64,000 nt of DNA, taken from NCBI RefSeq assembly GCF_034674885.1, contig NZ_JAUCDS010000016.1, forward strand, positions 1 to 64,000. The letters run 5' to 3'. The translations under genes and the position numbers were made by a program. This document shows positions 37,445-45,980 of this stretch, piece after piece (the first letter of the stretch is position 1; each line of letters begins with the position of its first letter). The stretch comes from Castellaniella sp034674885. GTDB lineage: Bacteria; Pseudomonadota; Gammaproteobacteria; Burkholderiales; Burkholderiaceae_B. The notes under the pieces are model-generated. The model was given only the letters and a program-made list of their open reading frames with translations, did no database searches and was not told the origin of the DNA.

Positions 37445-39296
37445 AGTCGGCCAGGCGCGAGCGTTCACCGCGCTGCAAGGTGATGTGCCCGGCGTGCAGC
37501 CAGCCCTTGAATCGGTCCACCACGTAGGTCAGGCCCGAACTGCCTTCGGTGAGATAGGGCGTATCGATCTGCGCGATGTTGCCCAGGCAGACGATCTTGG
37601 TGCCCGGGCCGGCCCGCGTGATCAGCGTTTTCATCTGCTTGGGCGTCAGGTTCTGGGCCTCGTCGATGATCAGGAATTTGTTCAGGAAGGTACGGCCACG
37701 CATGAAGTTCAGGGACTTGACCTTGATGCGCGAGCGGATCAGGTCCATGGCCGGGGTCTTGTTCCAGTCCTGGCCGTTGCCGCTGGAGCTGATTGCGCCG
37801 CCCGACCCCTGGTGCAGGACTTCCAGATTGTCTTCCAGGGCGCCCATCCAGGGCAGCATCTTTTCTTCCTCGGTGCCGGGTAGAAAACCGATGTCGTCGC
37901 CCACCGGCACCGTGGCGCGGGTGATGATGATTTCCGTGTAGCGTTTCGTCTCCAGGGTCTGGGCCAGCGCGCTGGCCAGCGTCAGCAGGGTCTTGCCCGT
38001 GCCGGCCTGTCCCAGCAGCGACACGAAGTCGATGTCCGGGTTCATCAGCAGGTTCAGGGCGAAATTCTGCTCGCGGTTGCGCGCCGTGATGCCCCAGACG
38101 CTGTTCTTTGCGTGGCTGAAGTCGCGCAGCGTGGCCAGCACGGCGCTCTTGCCGGTGACCTCGCGCACCTGAGCGGACAGCGGCATGTCGCCGTCGTAGT
38201 AGACGAATTCGTTGACGCTGAACTGGCTGCACAGGGGGCCGCGCACGCGGTACCAGGTCAGGCCGCCCTGCTGCCAGGATTCGATGTCTTTGCCGTGCTT
38301 GATCCAGAAGTTGTCCGGCAGCGGCGTGATGCCGTCGTACAGCAGATCCGAATCGTCCAGCACGTGGTCGTTCAGGTAGTCTTCGGCAGGCAGGTTCAGG
38401 GCACGCGCCTTCAGGCGCATGTTGATGTCCTTGGACACCAGCACGATCTCGCGTTTGGGCGATTCCTGACGCAGGCCGTGGACGATGCTGAGGATGACGT
38501 TGTCAGCCTTGCCCATGGGCAGTTCGATCGGCAGGTGGGTATCCGTGGGCCGGGTCTGGAAATACAGCGAGCCCAGGGCGTCCTTGTTGCCGGAGGTATC
38601 CAGCGGGATGCCCTTGTTGAGATCGCCCGTGGTGATGAGTTCGTCCAGCGAGCGGCTGACCTGGCGGGCGTTGCGGGCGACTTCGGACATGCCTTTCTTC
38701 TGATGATCGAGCTCTTCGAGCACGATCATGGGCAGGAACACGTCGTGTTCGGCGAAGCGGAACAGCGAGGACGGATCGTGCAGCAGCACGTTGGTGTCCA
38801 GTACGAACAATTTGCGCTGGGCGGTGGGCAGGCGCTTGGATTTGGCCTTGGCGGGTGCAGGAGCCTTGGCGGCCTTGGCCGCTTCGGACTGCGTGATCAG
38901 GCGGGATGTATCCGTCTGGACCGTGTCGCGTTTGCCTGGCGCCGCTGTTCTGGCAGCTGGCGCGGTGCTTGCCGGGGCGGCGGGCGCGGCCTTGGCGGCA
39001 GGGGCGGCTTGGGCTGCTGGAGCGATCTTGGCACCGGGAACTGCCTGGCTTGCGGGTGCGGCCTTGGTGGCGGGGACCGCCTGGACGGCAGGCGCAGCAG
39101 GCGCAGCAGGCGCGGGCTTGGTTGTCAGGATCGCCGCCAGTGGCCGCTTGGGCCGGGATGCGGTTGCGGGCGCCGCGACGGCAGACGCCGCTGCGACGGG
39201 TGCCGGGGCCGGTGCCTCGGGGATGGCCTGCCGGCTGGCGGCAGGGGTAGGGTCCACGATGTCGCCGAGACGGGCCGGCGCTTTGGGAAGGGGCAT
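37425..39296 (-). CDS. PIN-PhoH fusion protein (PhoH2 type) with Ala/Pro-rich N terminus
   Basis: 623 residues. Residues 17-155 are Ala/Pro/Lys-rich and repetitive. A PIN nuclease domain follows (about 160-300; LFVLDTNVLLHDP with D167, LEELDHQKKG), then a PhoH ATPase domain (about 375-620; LLGQAGTGKTLLTLASALAQ, IDEAQNLTPKQMKTLITRAG). PhoH2 proteins have RNA helicase and ribonuclease activity in the literature; related pairs act as toxin-antitoxin units in mycobacteria. AGGAG before the ATG at 39296 supports this start; the frame stays open to 39359. Lies 19 bp after bcp and overlaps pdxA. Confidence 0.92.
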   Translation of the reverse strand: MPLPKAPARLGDIVDPTPAASRQAIPEAPAPAPVAAASAVAAPATASRPKRPLAAILTTKPAPAAPAAPAVQAVPATKAAPASQAVPGAKIAPAAQAAPAAKAAPAAPASTAPAARTAAPGKRDTVQTDTSRLITQSEAAKAAKAPAPAKAKSKRLPTAQRKLFVLDTNVLLHDPSSLFRFAEHDVFLPMIVLEELDHQKKGMSEVARNARQVSRSLDELITTGDLNKGIPLDTSGNKDALGSLYFQTRPTDTHLPIELPMGKADNVILSIVHGLRQESPKREIVLVSKDINMRLKARALNLPAEDYLNDHVLDDSDLLYDGITPLPDNFWIKHGKDIESWQQGGLTWYRVRGPLCSQFSVNEFVYYDGDMPLSAQVREVTGKSAVLATLRDFSHAKNSVWGITARNREQNFALNLLMNPDIDFVSLLGQAGTGKTLLTLASALAQTLETKRYTEIIITRATVPVGDDIGFLPGTEEEKMLPWMGALEDNLEVLHQGSGGAISSSGNGQDWNKTPAMDLIRSRIKVKSLNFMRGRTFLNKFLIIDEAQNLTPKQMKTLITRAGPGTKIVCLGNIAQIDTPYLTEGSSGLTYVVDRFKGWLHAGHITLQRGERSRLADYASDAL

Positions 39297-39315
39297 GAAG
39301 GCTCCTGTGGTGGGC

Positions 39316-39786
39316 TTAGGCTGCCAGATTTCGGGCGGCTTGAAGGACTTCCGCCGCATGGCCAGGGACGCGAACGCCGCGCCATTCCTGGACCAGGATG
39401 CCGCTCCGGTCGATCAGGAAGGTGCTGCGGTCGATGCCGCGTACCTGCTTGCCGTACATGTTCTTCAGCTTCATGACGTCGAACAGGCCGCAGAGGGCTT
39501 CGTCCGGGTCGGAGATCAGCGGGAAAGGCAGGCTTTGCTTGTCCGTGAAGTTTTCGTGGGATTTCAGCGAGTCGCGGGAAATGCCGTAGACGTGGCAGCC
39601 GAGAGCCTGGAACTGGTCGTGCAGATCGCGGAAGTCCTGGGATTCGGTCGTGCAGCCCGGCGTGTTGTCCTTGGGGTAGAAATAGAGGACGAACGGCGTG
39701 CCCCGCAGAGCAGAGGAATCGACGGGGCCGTGGGTGGAGTCGGCCTGGAAGGCGGGCAGGGCCTGGCCAATGGCAACGGATGTCAT
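39316..39786 (-). CDS. bcp: Thioredoxin-dependent peroxiredoxin Bcp (PrxQ)
   Basis: Reduces hydrogen peroxide and organic hydroperoxides in the cytoplasm; 156 residues. The peroxidatic cysteine is C45 in DNTPGCTTESQDFRD. In E. coli Bcp the resolving cysteine is five residues further on; that position is Gln here, so this is either a 1-Cys enzyme or uses C64 or C99. Overlaps the upstream Mth938-like gene by 4 bp. Confidence 0.95.
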   Translation of the reverse strand: MTSVAIGQALPAFQADSTHGPVDSSALRGTPFVLYFYPKDNTPGCTTESQDFRDLHDQFQALGCHVYGISRDSLKSHENFTDKQSLPFPLISDPDEALCGLFDVMKLKNMYGKQVRGIDRSTFLIDRSGILVQEWRGVRVPGHAAEVLQAARNLAA

Positions 39787-40229
39787 GCGCGGGGATCTCC
39801 GGGTAGTAACAGGGCCAGGACGCGGCGCTCTTCGGACATGAGAATGTTGTAGGTGCGAGCGGCGGCCTGGGTGGTCATGGTCTCTACGCCGATGCCCAGT
39901 TGCAGCAAGGGGCGCGTGACCTCGGGGGATAGAAACGTCTGTCGCGTTCCGGTGCCGATCAGCAGCACTTCGGGGGCGCCTTCGGGCAGCGCGGCGGGCG
40001 CGTCGTCCAGGAAGTCCATGGGGTTCTGGCGGGCGGCATCCAGGCCGATCAGGGCCTTCAGGAAGACTGCGTCAATGTCGGTCGCCGTCAGCAGTTCGAC
40101 CTGTCGCACGGGGCCTTCGGGCCCGAAGCACACGGCGGTCTCGAATCGGACCCGGTTGATCTCCAGGTGGTGTTCCCCGTAGGCCGTGACGGTGTTCAGG
40201 GCAGGGTTGAAATCTTTTTGCAATAACAC
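39783..40229 (-). CDS. Mth938-like domain protein (DUF498 family)
   Basis: 148 residues from a GTG (40229) with GGAG 7 bases upstream; the frame is open further up but has no similarity there. Family features: PEVLLIGTGTRQTFLSP, LLQLGIGVETMTTQAAARTYNILMSEERRV. Homologues include the mitochondrial complex I assembly factor NDUFAF3, but the bacterial role is not established. First gene of the operon with bcp, phoH-type gene and pdxA; divergent from alaC. Confidence 0.85.
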   Translation of the reverse strand: MLLQKDFNPALNTVTAYGEHHLEINRVRFETAVCFGPEGPVRQVELLTATDIDAVFLKALIGLDAARQNPMDFLDDAPAALPEGAPEVLLIGTGTRQTFLSPEVTRPLLQLGIGVETMTTQAAARTYNILMSEERRVLALLLPGDPRA

Positions 40230-40419
40230 GGAACGCTCCAGAGTTCCTGTGATGATAGCGCAATAGCGTTGCCGCGCCGTGGCGCGCTTGGCGCAATTTC
40301 TTTCCGCGATTTCATGGGGGCTGGATTTGCGAGTCACCGGTGCATGCGCTAGATTATCGGATTTGCTGCACTGCAATCATTCGCTGCCGATTTCTTCCCT
40401 GCCCAGTCCGAGGACCATC

Positions 40420-41607
40420 ATGACGACCTTCCCGCGCATCGAGCGCCTGCCCCCCTATGTGTTCAACATCACCGGGGAACTGAAGATGGCTGCCCGGCGG
40501 CGCGGCGAGGACATCATCGACATGTCGATGGGCAATCCCGACGGCCCGACCCCCAGGCACATCGTCGAAAAGCTGGTCGAGGTCGCCGAACGCGAGGACA
40601 CCCACGGCTATTCGGTGTCCAAGGGCATCCCACGCCTGCGCCGGGCGATCACCGGCTGGTATCAGCGCCGCTATGGGGTGGACTTCGATCCGGATAGCGA
40701 GGCCATCGTCACCATCGGCTCGAAAGAAGGCCTGGCGCATCTGATGCTGGCGACCCTGGACCGGGGCGACACCGTGCTGGTGCCCAATCCCAGCTACCCC
40801 ATCCATATCTACGGGGCCGTGATTGCCGGCGCCAATATCCGGTCCGTGCCCATGACGCCCGGCCTGGATTTCTTTGAGGAAATCGAGCGCGCCGTGCGCG
40901 AGGCCATCCCCAAGCCCAAGATGATGATCCTGGGTTTTCCCAGCAACCCGACGGCGCAGTGCGTTGAATTGTCATTCTTCGAGCGCATCGTCGAACTGGC
41001 GCGGGAACACGGTATCCTGGTCGTGCACGACCTGGCCTATGCCGACATCACCTTCGACGGCTATGTGGCGCCCTCCATCATGCAGGTGCCCGGCGCGCGT
41101 GACGTGGCGGTGGAATTTTTCACCATGAGCAAGAGCTACAACATGGCGGGGTGGCGGATCGGCTTCATGGTGGGCAACCGCGAACTGGTCAATGCCCTGG
41201 CCCGCATCAAGAGCTACCACGACTACGGCACCTTCACGCCCATCCAGGTTGCGGCCATCGCCGCCCTGGAAGGCCCGCAGGACTGTGTGGCGGAAGTCGT
41301 CGAACAGTACCGCCGCCGCCGCGACGTGCTGGCCAAGGGCTTGCACGAAGCCGGCTGGATGGTGGACGTGCCCAAGGCGTCCATGTACATCTGGGCGCAC
41401 ATTCCCGAGCCCTACCGGGCGCAGGGCTCGCTGGAATTCTCCAAGCGCCTGCTGGCCGAGGCAAAGGTCGCAGTGTCGCCCGGCGTGGGCTTCGGCGATT
41501 ACGGAGACGAATACGTGCGCTTCGCGCTGATTGAAAACGAGCAGCGCACCCGCCAGGCGGTGCGCGGCATCAAGGACATGTTTCGTAAGGACGGGCTGTT
41601 GAAATGA
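40420..41607 (+). CDS. alaC: Alanine transaminase AlaC type
   Basis: PLP aminotransferase of class I/II, 395 residues, likely converting pyruvate and glutamate to alanine. Substrate motif MSMGNPDGPTP, the PLP-phosphate contact GSKEGLAHLML, NPSYPIHIYGAV, the Asn and Asp/Tyr ligands (FPSNPTAQ; VHDLAYADITFDG) and the Schiff-base lysine in TMSKSYNMAGWRIGF are all present. ATG at 40420 preceded by GAGGA; the frame is open from 40279 but lacks family match. Overlaps hom by 4 bp, forming the alaC-hom-thrC unit common in betaproteobacteria. Confidence 0.94.
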   Translation: MTTFPRIERLPPYVFNITGELKMAARRRGEDIIDMSMGNPDGPTPRHIVEKLVEVAEREDTHGYSVSKGIPRLRRAITGWYQRRYGVDFDPDSEAIVTIGSKEGLAHLMLATLDRGDTVLVPNPSYPIHIYGAVIAGANIRSVPMTPGLDFFEEIERAVREAIPKPKMMILGFPSNPTAQCVELSFFERIVELAREHGILVVHDLAYADITFDGYVAPSIMQVPGARDVAVEFFTMSKSYNMAGWRIGFMVGNRELVNALARIKSYHDYGTFTPIQVAAIAALEGPQDCVAEVVEQYRRRRDVLAKGLHEAGWMVDVPKASMYIWAHIPEPYRAQGSLEFSKRLLAEAKVAVSPGVGFGDYGDEYVRFALIENEQRTRQAVRGIKDMFRKDGLLK

Positions 41608-42908
41608 AACCCATCCGGATCGGTTTGTTGGGTCTGGGCGTCGTCGGTGGCGGCGTCTGGACGGTGTTGGCCCAGAACGGCGGCGAGATCGCGCGTCGGG
41701 CGGGGCGGCGCATCGAGGTTGCGGGGATCGCCGTGCGCGACGTCGCCAAGGCCCGCGCCCTGGTGGGGCCAGACGTGCGTGTCGTCACCGACGGAATGGC
41801 GTTGGTGCGGGATCCGGACATCGACATCATCGTCGAGCTGATGGGGGGCGACACCATTGCCCGGGACTGCATGCTGGAGGCCATCCGCCAGGGCAAGCAC
41901 ATCGTCACCGCCAACAAGGCGCTGCTGGCGATGCACGGCAATGAGATCTTCGCCGCTGCTCAGGCCCAGGGCGTGATGGTGGCCTTCGAGGCCGCCGTCG
42001 CCGGGGGCATTCCCATCATCAAGGCCATCCGCGAGGGCCTGACCGCCAACCGCATCCAGTGGGTGGCGGGCATCATCAACGGCACGACCAATTTCATCCT
42101 GTCGGAAATGCGCCAGCGCGGCCTGCCCTTCGATGCCGTGCTGGCCGAAGCCCAGCGCCTGGGCTACGCCGAGGCCGACCCGACCTTCGACATCGAAGGC
42201 GTGGATGCCGCGCACAAGCTCACGCTGCTGGCATCGCTGGCCTTCGGCATTCCGGTGCAGTTCGACAAGGCCACCACGGAAGGCATTTCCGGCCTGGCAT
42301 CCGAAGACATCGTGCATGCCGATCGCCTGGGCTATCGCATCAAGCTGCTGGGCATCACCCGCCGCCGCCATGACGGCATCGAGTTGCGCGTGCATCCCAC
42401 CTTGGTGCCGGCCGACTGCCTGCTGGCCAACGTCGAAGGCGCCATGAACGCCGTGCTGGTGCGCGGCGATGCCGTGGGACTGTCGATGTACTACGGACAG
42501 GGCGCCGGCTCCTTGCCCACGGCTTCGGCCGTCGTGGCCGATCTGGTGGACGTGGCCCGGCTGCAAATGGCCGATCCGGAACATCGCGTGCCCCATCTGG
42601 CTTTTCAGCCGGAATCCGTGGTGGACATCCCCGTGCTGCCCATGGCCGAGGTGCGTTCCAGCTTCTATCTGCGCCTGCGGGTCGACGACCGCCCGGGTGT
42701 GCTGGCCGATCTGGCCCGCATCCTGTCGGGCGCCGGCATTTCCGTGGGGTCCATGTTCCAGCAGCCGCATGGCGAACATCAGGCCGACATCATTTTCCTG
42801 ACCCACGAGGCCCGCGAAGGGGACGTGGACGATGCTCTGCGCGTCATGCAGGCTCAGCCCTTTGTCCGTTCAGACGTCACGCGTCTGCGCGTGGAGAACC
42901 TGGCGTGA
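41604..42908 (+). CDS. hom: Homoserine dehydrogenase
   Basis: Reduces aspartate semialdehyde to homoserine for threonine and methionine. 434 residues: NAD(P)-binding domain (GLLGLGVVGGGVW), catalytic domain (about 130-310; GGIPIIKAIREGLTANRI, GIINGTTNFILSEM, EAQRLGYAEADPTFDIEGVDAAHK) and a C-terminal ACT regulatory domain (about 350-430; YLRLRVDDRPGVLADLARIL), so feedback control by threonine is likely. Overlaps thrC by GTGA. Confidence 0.98.
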   Translation: MKPIRIGLLGLGVVGGGVWTVLAQNGGEIARRAGRRIEVAGIAVRDVAKARALVGPDVRVVTDGMALVRDPDIDIIVELMGGDTIARDCMLEAIRQGKHIVTANKALLAMHGNEIFAAAQAQGVMVAFEAAVAGGIPIIKAIREGLTANRIQWVAGIINGTTNFILSEMRQRGLPFDAVLAEAQRLGYAEADPTFDIEGVDAAHKLTLLASLAFGIPVQFDKATTEGISGLASEDIVHADRLGYRIKLLGITRRRHDGIELRVHPTLVPADCLLANVEGAMNAVLVRGDAVGLSMYYGQGAGSLPTASAVVADLVDVARLQMADPEHRVPHLAFQPESVVDIPVLPMAEVRSSFYLRLRVDDRPGVLADLARILSGAGISVGSMFQQPHGEHQADIIFLTHEAREGDVDDALRVMQAQPFVRSDVTRLRVENLA

Positions 42909-44305
42909 AATATCAGTCCACTCGGGGCGGCATGGCCCCCTTGCCCTTTTGCGACATCCTGCTCGAAGGCCTGGCGCCGGACGGCGGCCTGACCCTGCCC
43001 GAAACCCTGCCCCGGCTGGATGCCGATACGCTGGAATCCTGGCGCGGCCTGTCCTATGCGGAACTGGCGGCGCGGGTGCTGGGCCTGTTCATCGACGACG
43101 TCCCGGCGCCCGATCTGCTGCGCATGACGCAGGCGGCCTATGCGACGGACGTCTTCCCGCAGATCGCGCCGGTCAAGCCCCTGCGTCCCGGCCTGTCCCT
43201 GCTGGGCCTGTCCGAAGGCCCGACCCTGGCATTCAAGGACATGGCCATGCAGTTCCTGGGCCAGATCTTCGAATATGTGCTGGCGCAGCGCGGCCAGACC
43301 CTGAACATCCTGGGAGCGACTTCGGGCGATACGGGATCGGCGGCGGAATACGCGCTGCGCGGCAAGCGCGGCGTAGCGGTGTTCATGCTCTCGCCGCACG
43401 GCCGCATGAGCGCCTTCCAGCGGGCGCAGATGTATTCCCTGCAGGATGCCAACATCCACAACATCGCCGTGCGCGGCGTGTTCGACGAATGCCAGGACAT
43501 CGTCAAGGCCCTGGCGGGCAACCTGGAATTCAAGAGCGCTCATCGTCTGGGGGCCGTGAACTCCATCAACTGGGCGCGCATCGCCGCCCAGATCGTGTAC
43601 TACGTCTGGGGCTGGCTGCGGGCCACCCAGGGGCCCGGGCAGGCCGTGTCCTTTGCCGTCCCTTCGGGAAATTTCGGCAATATCCTGGCCGGCCATCTGG
43701 CACGGCAGATGGGGGTGCCGATTCGCCGACTGGTGCTGGCCACCAATGAAAACAACGTGCTGGAGGAGTTCTTCCGCACGGGCGTCTACCGGCCGCGTCC
43801 CGCCAGCCAGACCTACGCCACGTCCAGCCCGTCGATGGACATTTCGCGGGCCTCCAATTTCGAGCGCTTCATCTTTGATCTGGTGGGGCAGGACGCGGCT
43901 CGGGTGCGTTCGCTGATGGATGAACTGCGTCAGAATGGCGAATTCGACCTGTCGGATCTGAAAGCGCAGTTCACCGAACGCTATGGCTTTGTGGCCGGAG
44001 CCAGTTCACATGCCGACCGCCTGGCGACGATCCGGGCCATCCATGCCGAAACCGGCGTGCTGATCGACCCGCATACGGCTGATGGCGTGCATGTCGCGCA
44101 GGCGCATCTGGAACCCGGTGTGCCCATGCTGGTGCTGGAAACCGCCTTGCCGGCCAAGTTCGCCGAAACCCTGGTCGAGGCGACCGGCCAGGCCCCGGCC
44201 GTGCCGGCCGATCTGCAGGATCTGCAGCAGCGCCCGCAGCGCGTCGAGATCATGGATTGCGACGCCCGGCAGGTGGCCGACTACCTGCACCGATACGCTC
44301 TGTAG
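42905..44305 (+). CDS. thrC: Threonine synthase
   Basis: PLP enzyme making threonine from O-phosphohomoserine; 466 residues from a GTG start coupled to hom. MKYQSTRGG at the N terminus, PLP lysine in EGPTLAFKDMAMQFLG, GATSGDTGSAAEYA, SAHRLGAVNSINWARI and SGNFGNILAG identify the E. coli-type enzyme. The gene runs head-on into the Lrp gene 11 bp away with no visible terminator. Confidence 0.98.
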   Translation: MKYQSTRGGMAPLPFCDILLEGLAPDGGLTLPETLPRLDADTLESWRGLSYAELAARVLGLFIDDVPAPDLLRMTQAAYATDVFPQIAPVKPLRPGLSLLGLSEGPTLAFKDMAMQFLGQIFEYVLAQRGQTLNILGATSGDTGSAAEYALRGKRGVAVFMLSPHGRMSAFQRAQMYSLQDANIHNIAVRGVFDECQDIVKALAGNLEFKSAHRLGAVNSINWARIAAQIVYYVWGWLRATQGPGQAVSFAVPSGNFGNILAGHLARQMGVPIRRLVLATNENNVLEEFFRTGVYRPRPASQTYATSSPSMDISRASNFERFIFDLVGQDAARVRSLMDELRQNGEFDLSDLKAQFTERYGFVAGASSHADRLATIRAIHAETGVLIDPHTADGVHVAQAHLEPGVPMLVLETALPAKFAETLVEATGQAPAVPADLQDLQQRPQRVEIMDCDARQVADYLHRYAL

Positions 44306-44316
44306 ACGGCAAAAGA

Positions 44317-44760
44317 TCACGCTGCCCGGTACGTCTGCAGGTGCAGGCTGGTTTCCGACTGGCTGATCCCCCGGATCAGTCGTACGCGTTCCAGCACCTG
44401 CGACAGTTCCTGCAGGTCTGCCACGCGCAGTTCGGCCAGCAGGTCCCAGCGACCGTTGGTGTCGTGCAGGGCGGCCACCCCCGGTTCTCCCAGCAGGCTG
44501 GCGATCACGGTGCGCGCTTCGTTGCCGTCCACCGTGATGCTCATCCAGGCGTGGATCGCCTGCGGCTGCACGTCCGGGCGCAGGCGCACCGTGTACCCCA
44601 CGATCAGGCCCGCGTCTTCCAGGCGGCGCATGCGCTGCGTCACCGTGCCGCGCGCCACCCCCAGGCGCCGTGCCAGCGTAGCGACGCTGGCACGGGCATT
44701 GGCCCGCAGCAGGCGGATCAGATGCTGATCGGTGGAGTCAATGGCGATGTCTTTGGGCAT
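44317..44760 (-). CDS. Lrp/AsnC-family regulator
   Basis: 147 residues: helix-turn-helix at about 9-60 (DQHLIRLLRANARASVATLARRLGVARGTVTQRMRRLEDAG) is here described by position, followed by the RAM sensor domain (AWMSITVDGNEARTV; GRWDLLAELRVADLQEL). It is divergent from the ornithine cyclodeaminase and arginase genes, so it probably controls them in response to arginine or ornithine; this is inference from position. The shared gap contains the ATCA-TTT-TGAT inverted repeat. Confidence 0.92.
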   Translation of the reverse strand: MPKDIAIDSTDQHLIRLLRANARASVATLARRLGVARGTVTQRMRRLEDAGLIVGYTVRLRPDVQPQAIHAWMSITVDGNEARTVIASLLGEPGVAALHDTNGRWDLLAELRVADLQELSQVLERVRLIRGISQSETSLHLQTYRAA

Positions 44761-44777
44761 TATGTTCTTCTCGGCTG

Positions 44778-44788
44778 ATCATTTTGAT
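44778..44788. promoter_or_regulatory. Candidate Lrp-type operator
   Basis: ATCA (44778-44781), TTT, TGAT (44785-44788) is an AT-rich inverted repeat in the 122-bp gap between the divergent Lrp gene and ocd. Neighbouring sequence to 44815 stays AT-rich, as Lrp-family sites often are. Confidence 0.4.
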
Positions 44789-44882
44789 GATTTTATGTCG
44801 AAAGTGATGCATTTCTGACGATAGTCATTGGCGGCAGCTTCAGACACACTGGGAACAGGTCAAATATTTCCAGGAGACGAAC

Positions 44883-45959
44883 ATGACCGCGACCCGGATC
44901 AATCACGCCAGGACCCTGTTTCTGGATACCCCCGACGTTGCTCGCCTGCTGGGGCTGCTGGGCCTGCCTGCGGCGCTGCGCCTGCTGACCGACCGTCTGC
45001 GGATGGAGTATCTGCGCTGGCCGGATTTCGACAAGGCTGCCCGGATCGCTACGTATTCCCCGCAGGGGGTGATCGAATTGATGCCGATCACCGATGGCCA
45101 TGCCTACAGCTTCAAATGCGTCAATGGCCACCCAGGCAACGGCGCGGTGGGCCTGCCGACCGTGATGGCCATGGGGGCCTTGCTGGATTGCGATACCGGC
45201 AGGGTGCGCCTGCTCAGCGAATTGACACTGACCACGGCTTTGCGTACGGCGGCGACCTCGGCACTGGCGGCGCAGGCCCTGGCGCGGCCCGGCAGCCGTT
45301 CCATGGCCTTGATCGGCAACGGCGCGCAAAGCGATTTCCAGGCCATCGCCTTTCACGCGCTGCTGGGCATCCGCGACCTGCGCCTGTACGACGTGGACCG
45401 CTCTGCATCGGTGCGCTTGCAACGCAATCTGGCAGCCAGCGGCCTGGACAGGCTGCAGGTTCGGGTTTGCGATTCTCTGGCCCAGGCAGTACGTGGGGCC
45501 GACGTCGTCACGACTGTGACGGCCTGGCAGGGGGCCGCTCGGGTCCTGACGGCCGATTTGCTGGAACCCGGTGTGCATCTGAATGCCGTGGGCGGCGATT
45601 CTCCTGGCAAGACCGAGCTGGATCCGGCCATTTTGCCGCGCGCATCCGTCTTCGTGGAATTTCCGCCGCAAACGCGCAAGGAAGGCGAAATCCAGCAGAT
45701 GGCAGCGGATTTCCCCGTGACCGAGCTGTGGCAGGTGCTGGCGGGGCAGGCGCCTGGCCGCGTGGACGAGCGACAAGTGACGCTGTTCGATTCGGTCGGG
45801 TTTGCACTGGAAGACTATTGCGCTCTATCGTTCCTGCAGGCGGCCGCAACACAGCACGGCGTGGGTCGCTGGGTAGAGATCGTTCCCGATCAGGACGATC
45901 CGCGCGATTTGTATGGCTGGATGCTGGCGCGCGAGCGCTTCGCATCGGTTCCGGCCTGA
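44883..45959 (+). CDS. Ornithine cyclodeaminase
   Basis: NAD-dependent enzyme of the OCD/mu-crystallin family; would convert ornithine to proline and ammonia. 358 residues. Substrate domain with RIATYSPQGVIELMPI and YSFKCVNGHPGN; Rossmann part with ALIGNGAQSDFQAIAFH; DVVTTVTAWQG and HLNAVGGDSPGKTELD complete the pattern. GGAG precedes the ATG. Together with the following arginase it makes an arginine to ornithine to proline route. Confidence 0.92.
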   Translation: MTATRINHARTLFLDTPDVARLLGLLGLPAALRLLTDRLRMEYLRWPDFDKAARIATYSPQGVIELMPITDGHAYSFKCVNGHPGNGAVGLPTVMAMGALLDCDTGRVRLLSELTLTTALRTAATSALAAQALARPGSRSMALIGNGAQSDFQAIAFHALLGIRDLRLYDVDRSASVRLQRNLAASGLDRLQVRVCDSLAQAVRGADVVTTVTAWQGAARVLTADLLEPGVHLNAVGGDSPGKTELDPAILPRASVFVEFPPQTRKEGEIQQMAADFPVTELWQVLAGQAPGRVDERQVTLFDSVGFALEDYCALSFLQAAATQHGVGRWVEIVPDQDDPRDLYGWMLARERFASVPA

Positions 45960-45980
45960 ATTCGTGGCATAAGGGCGAAC

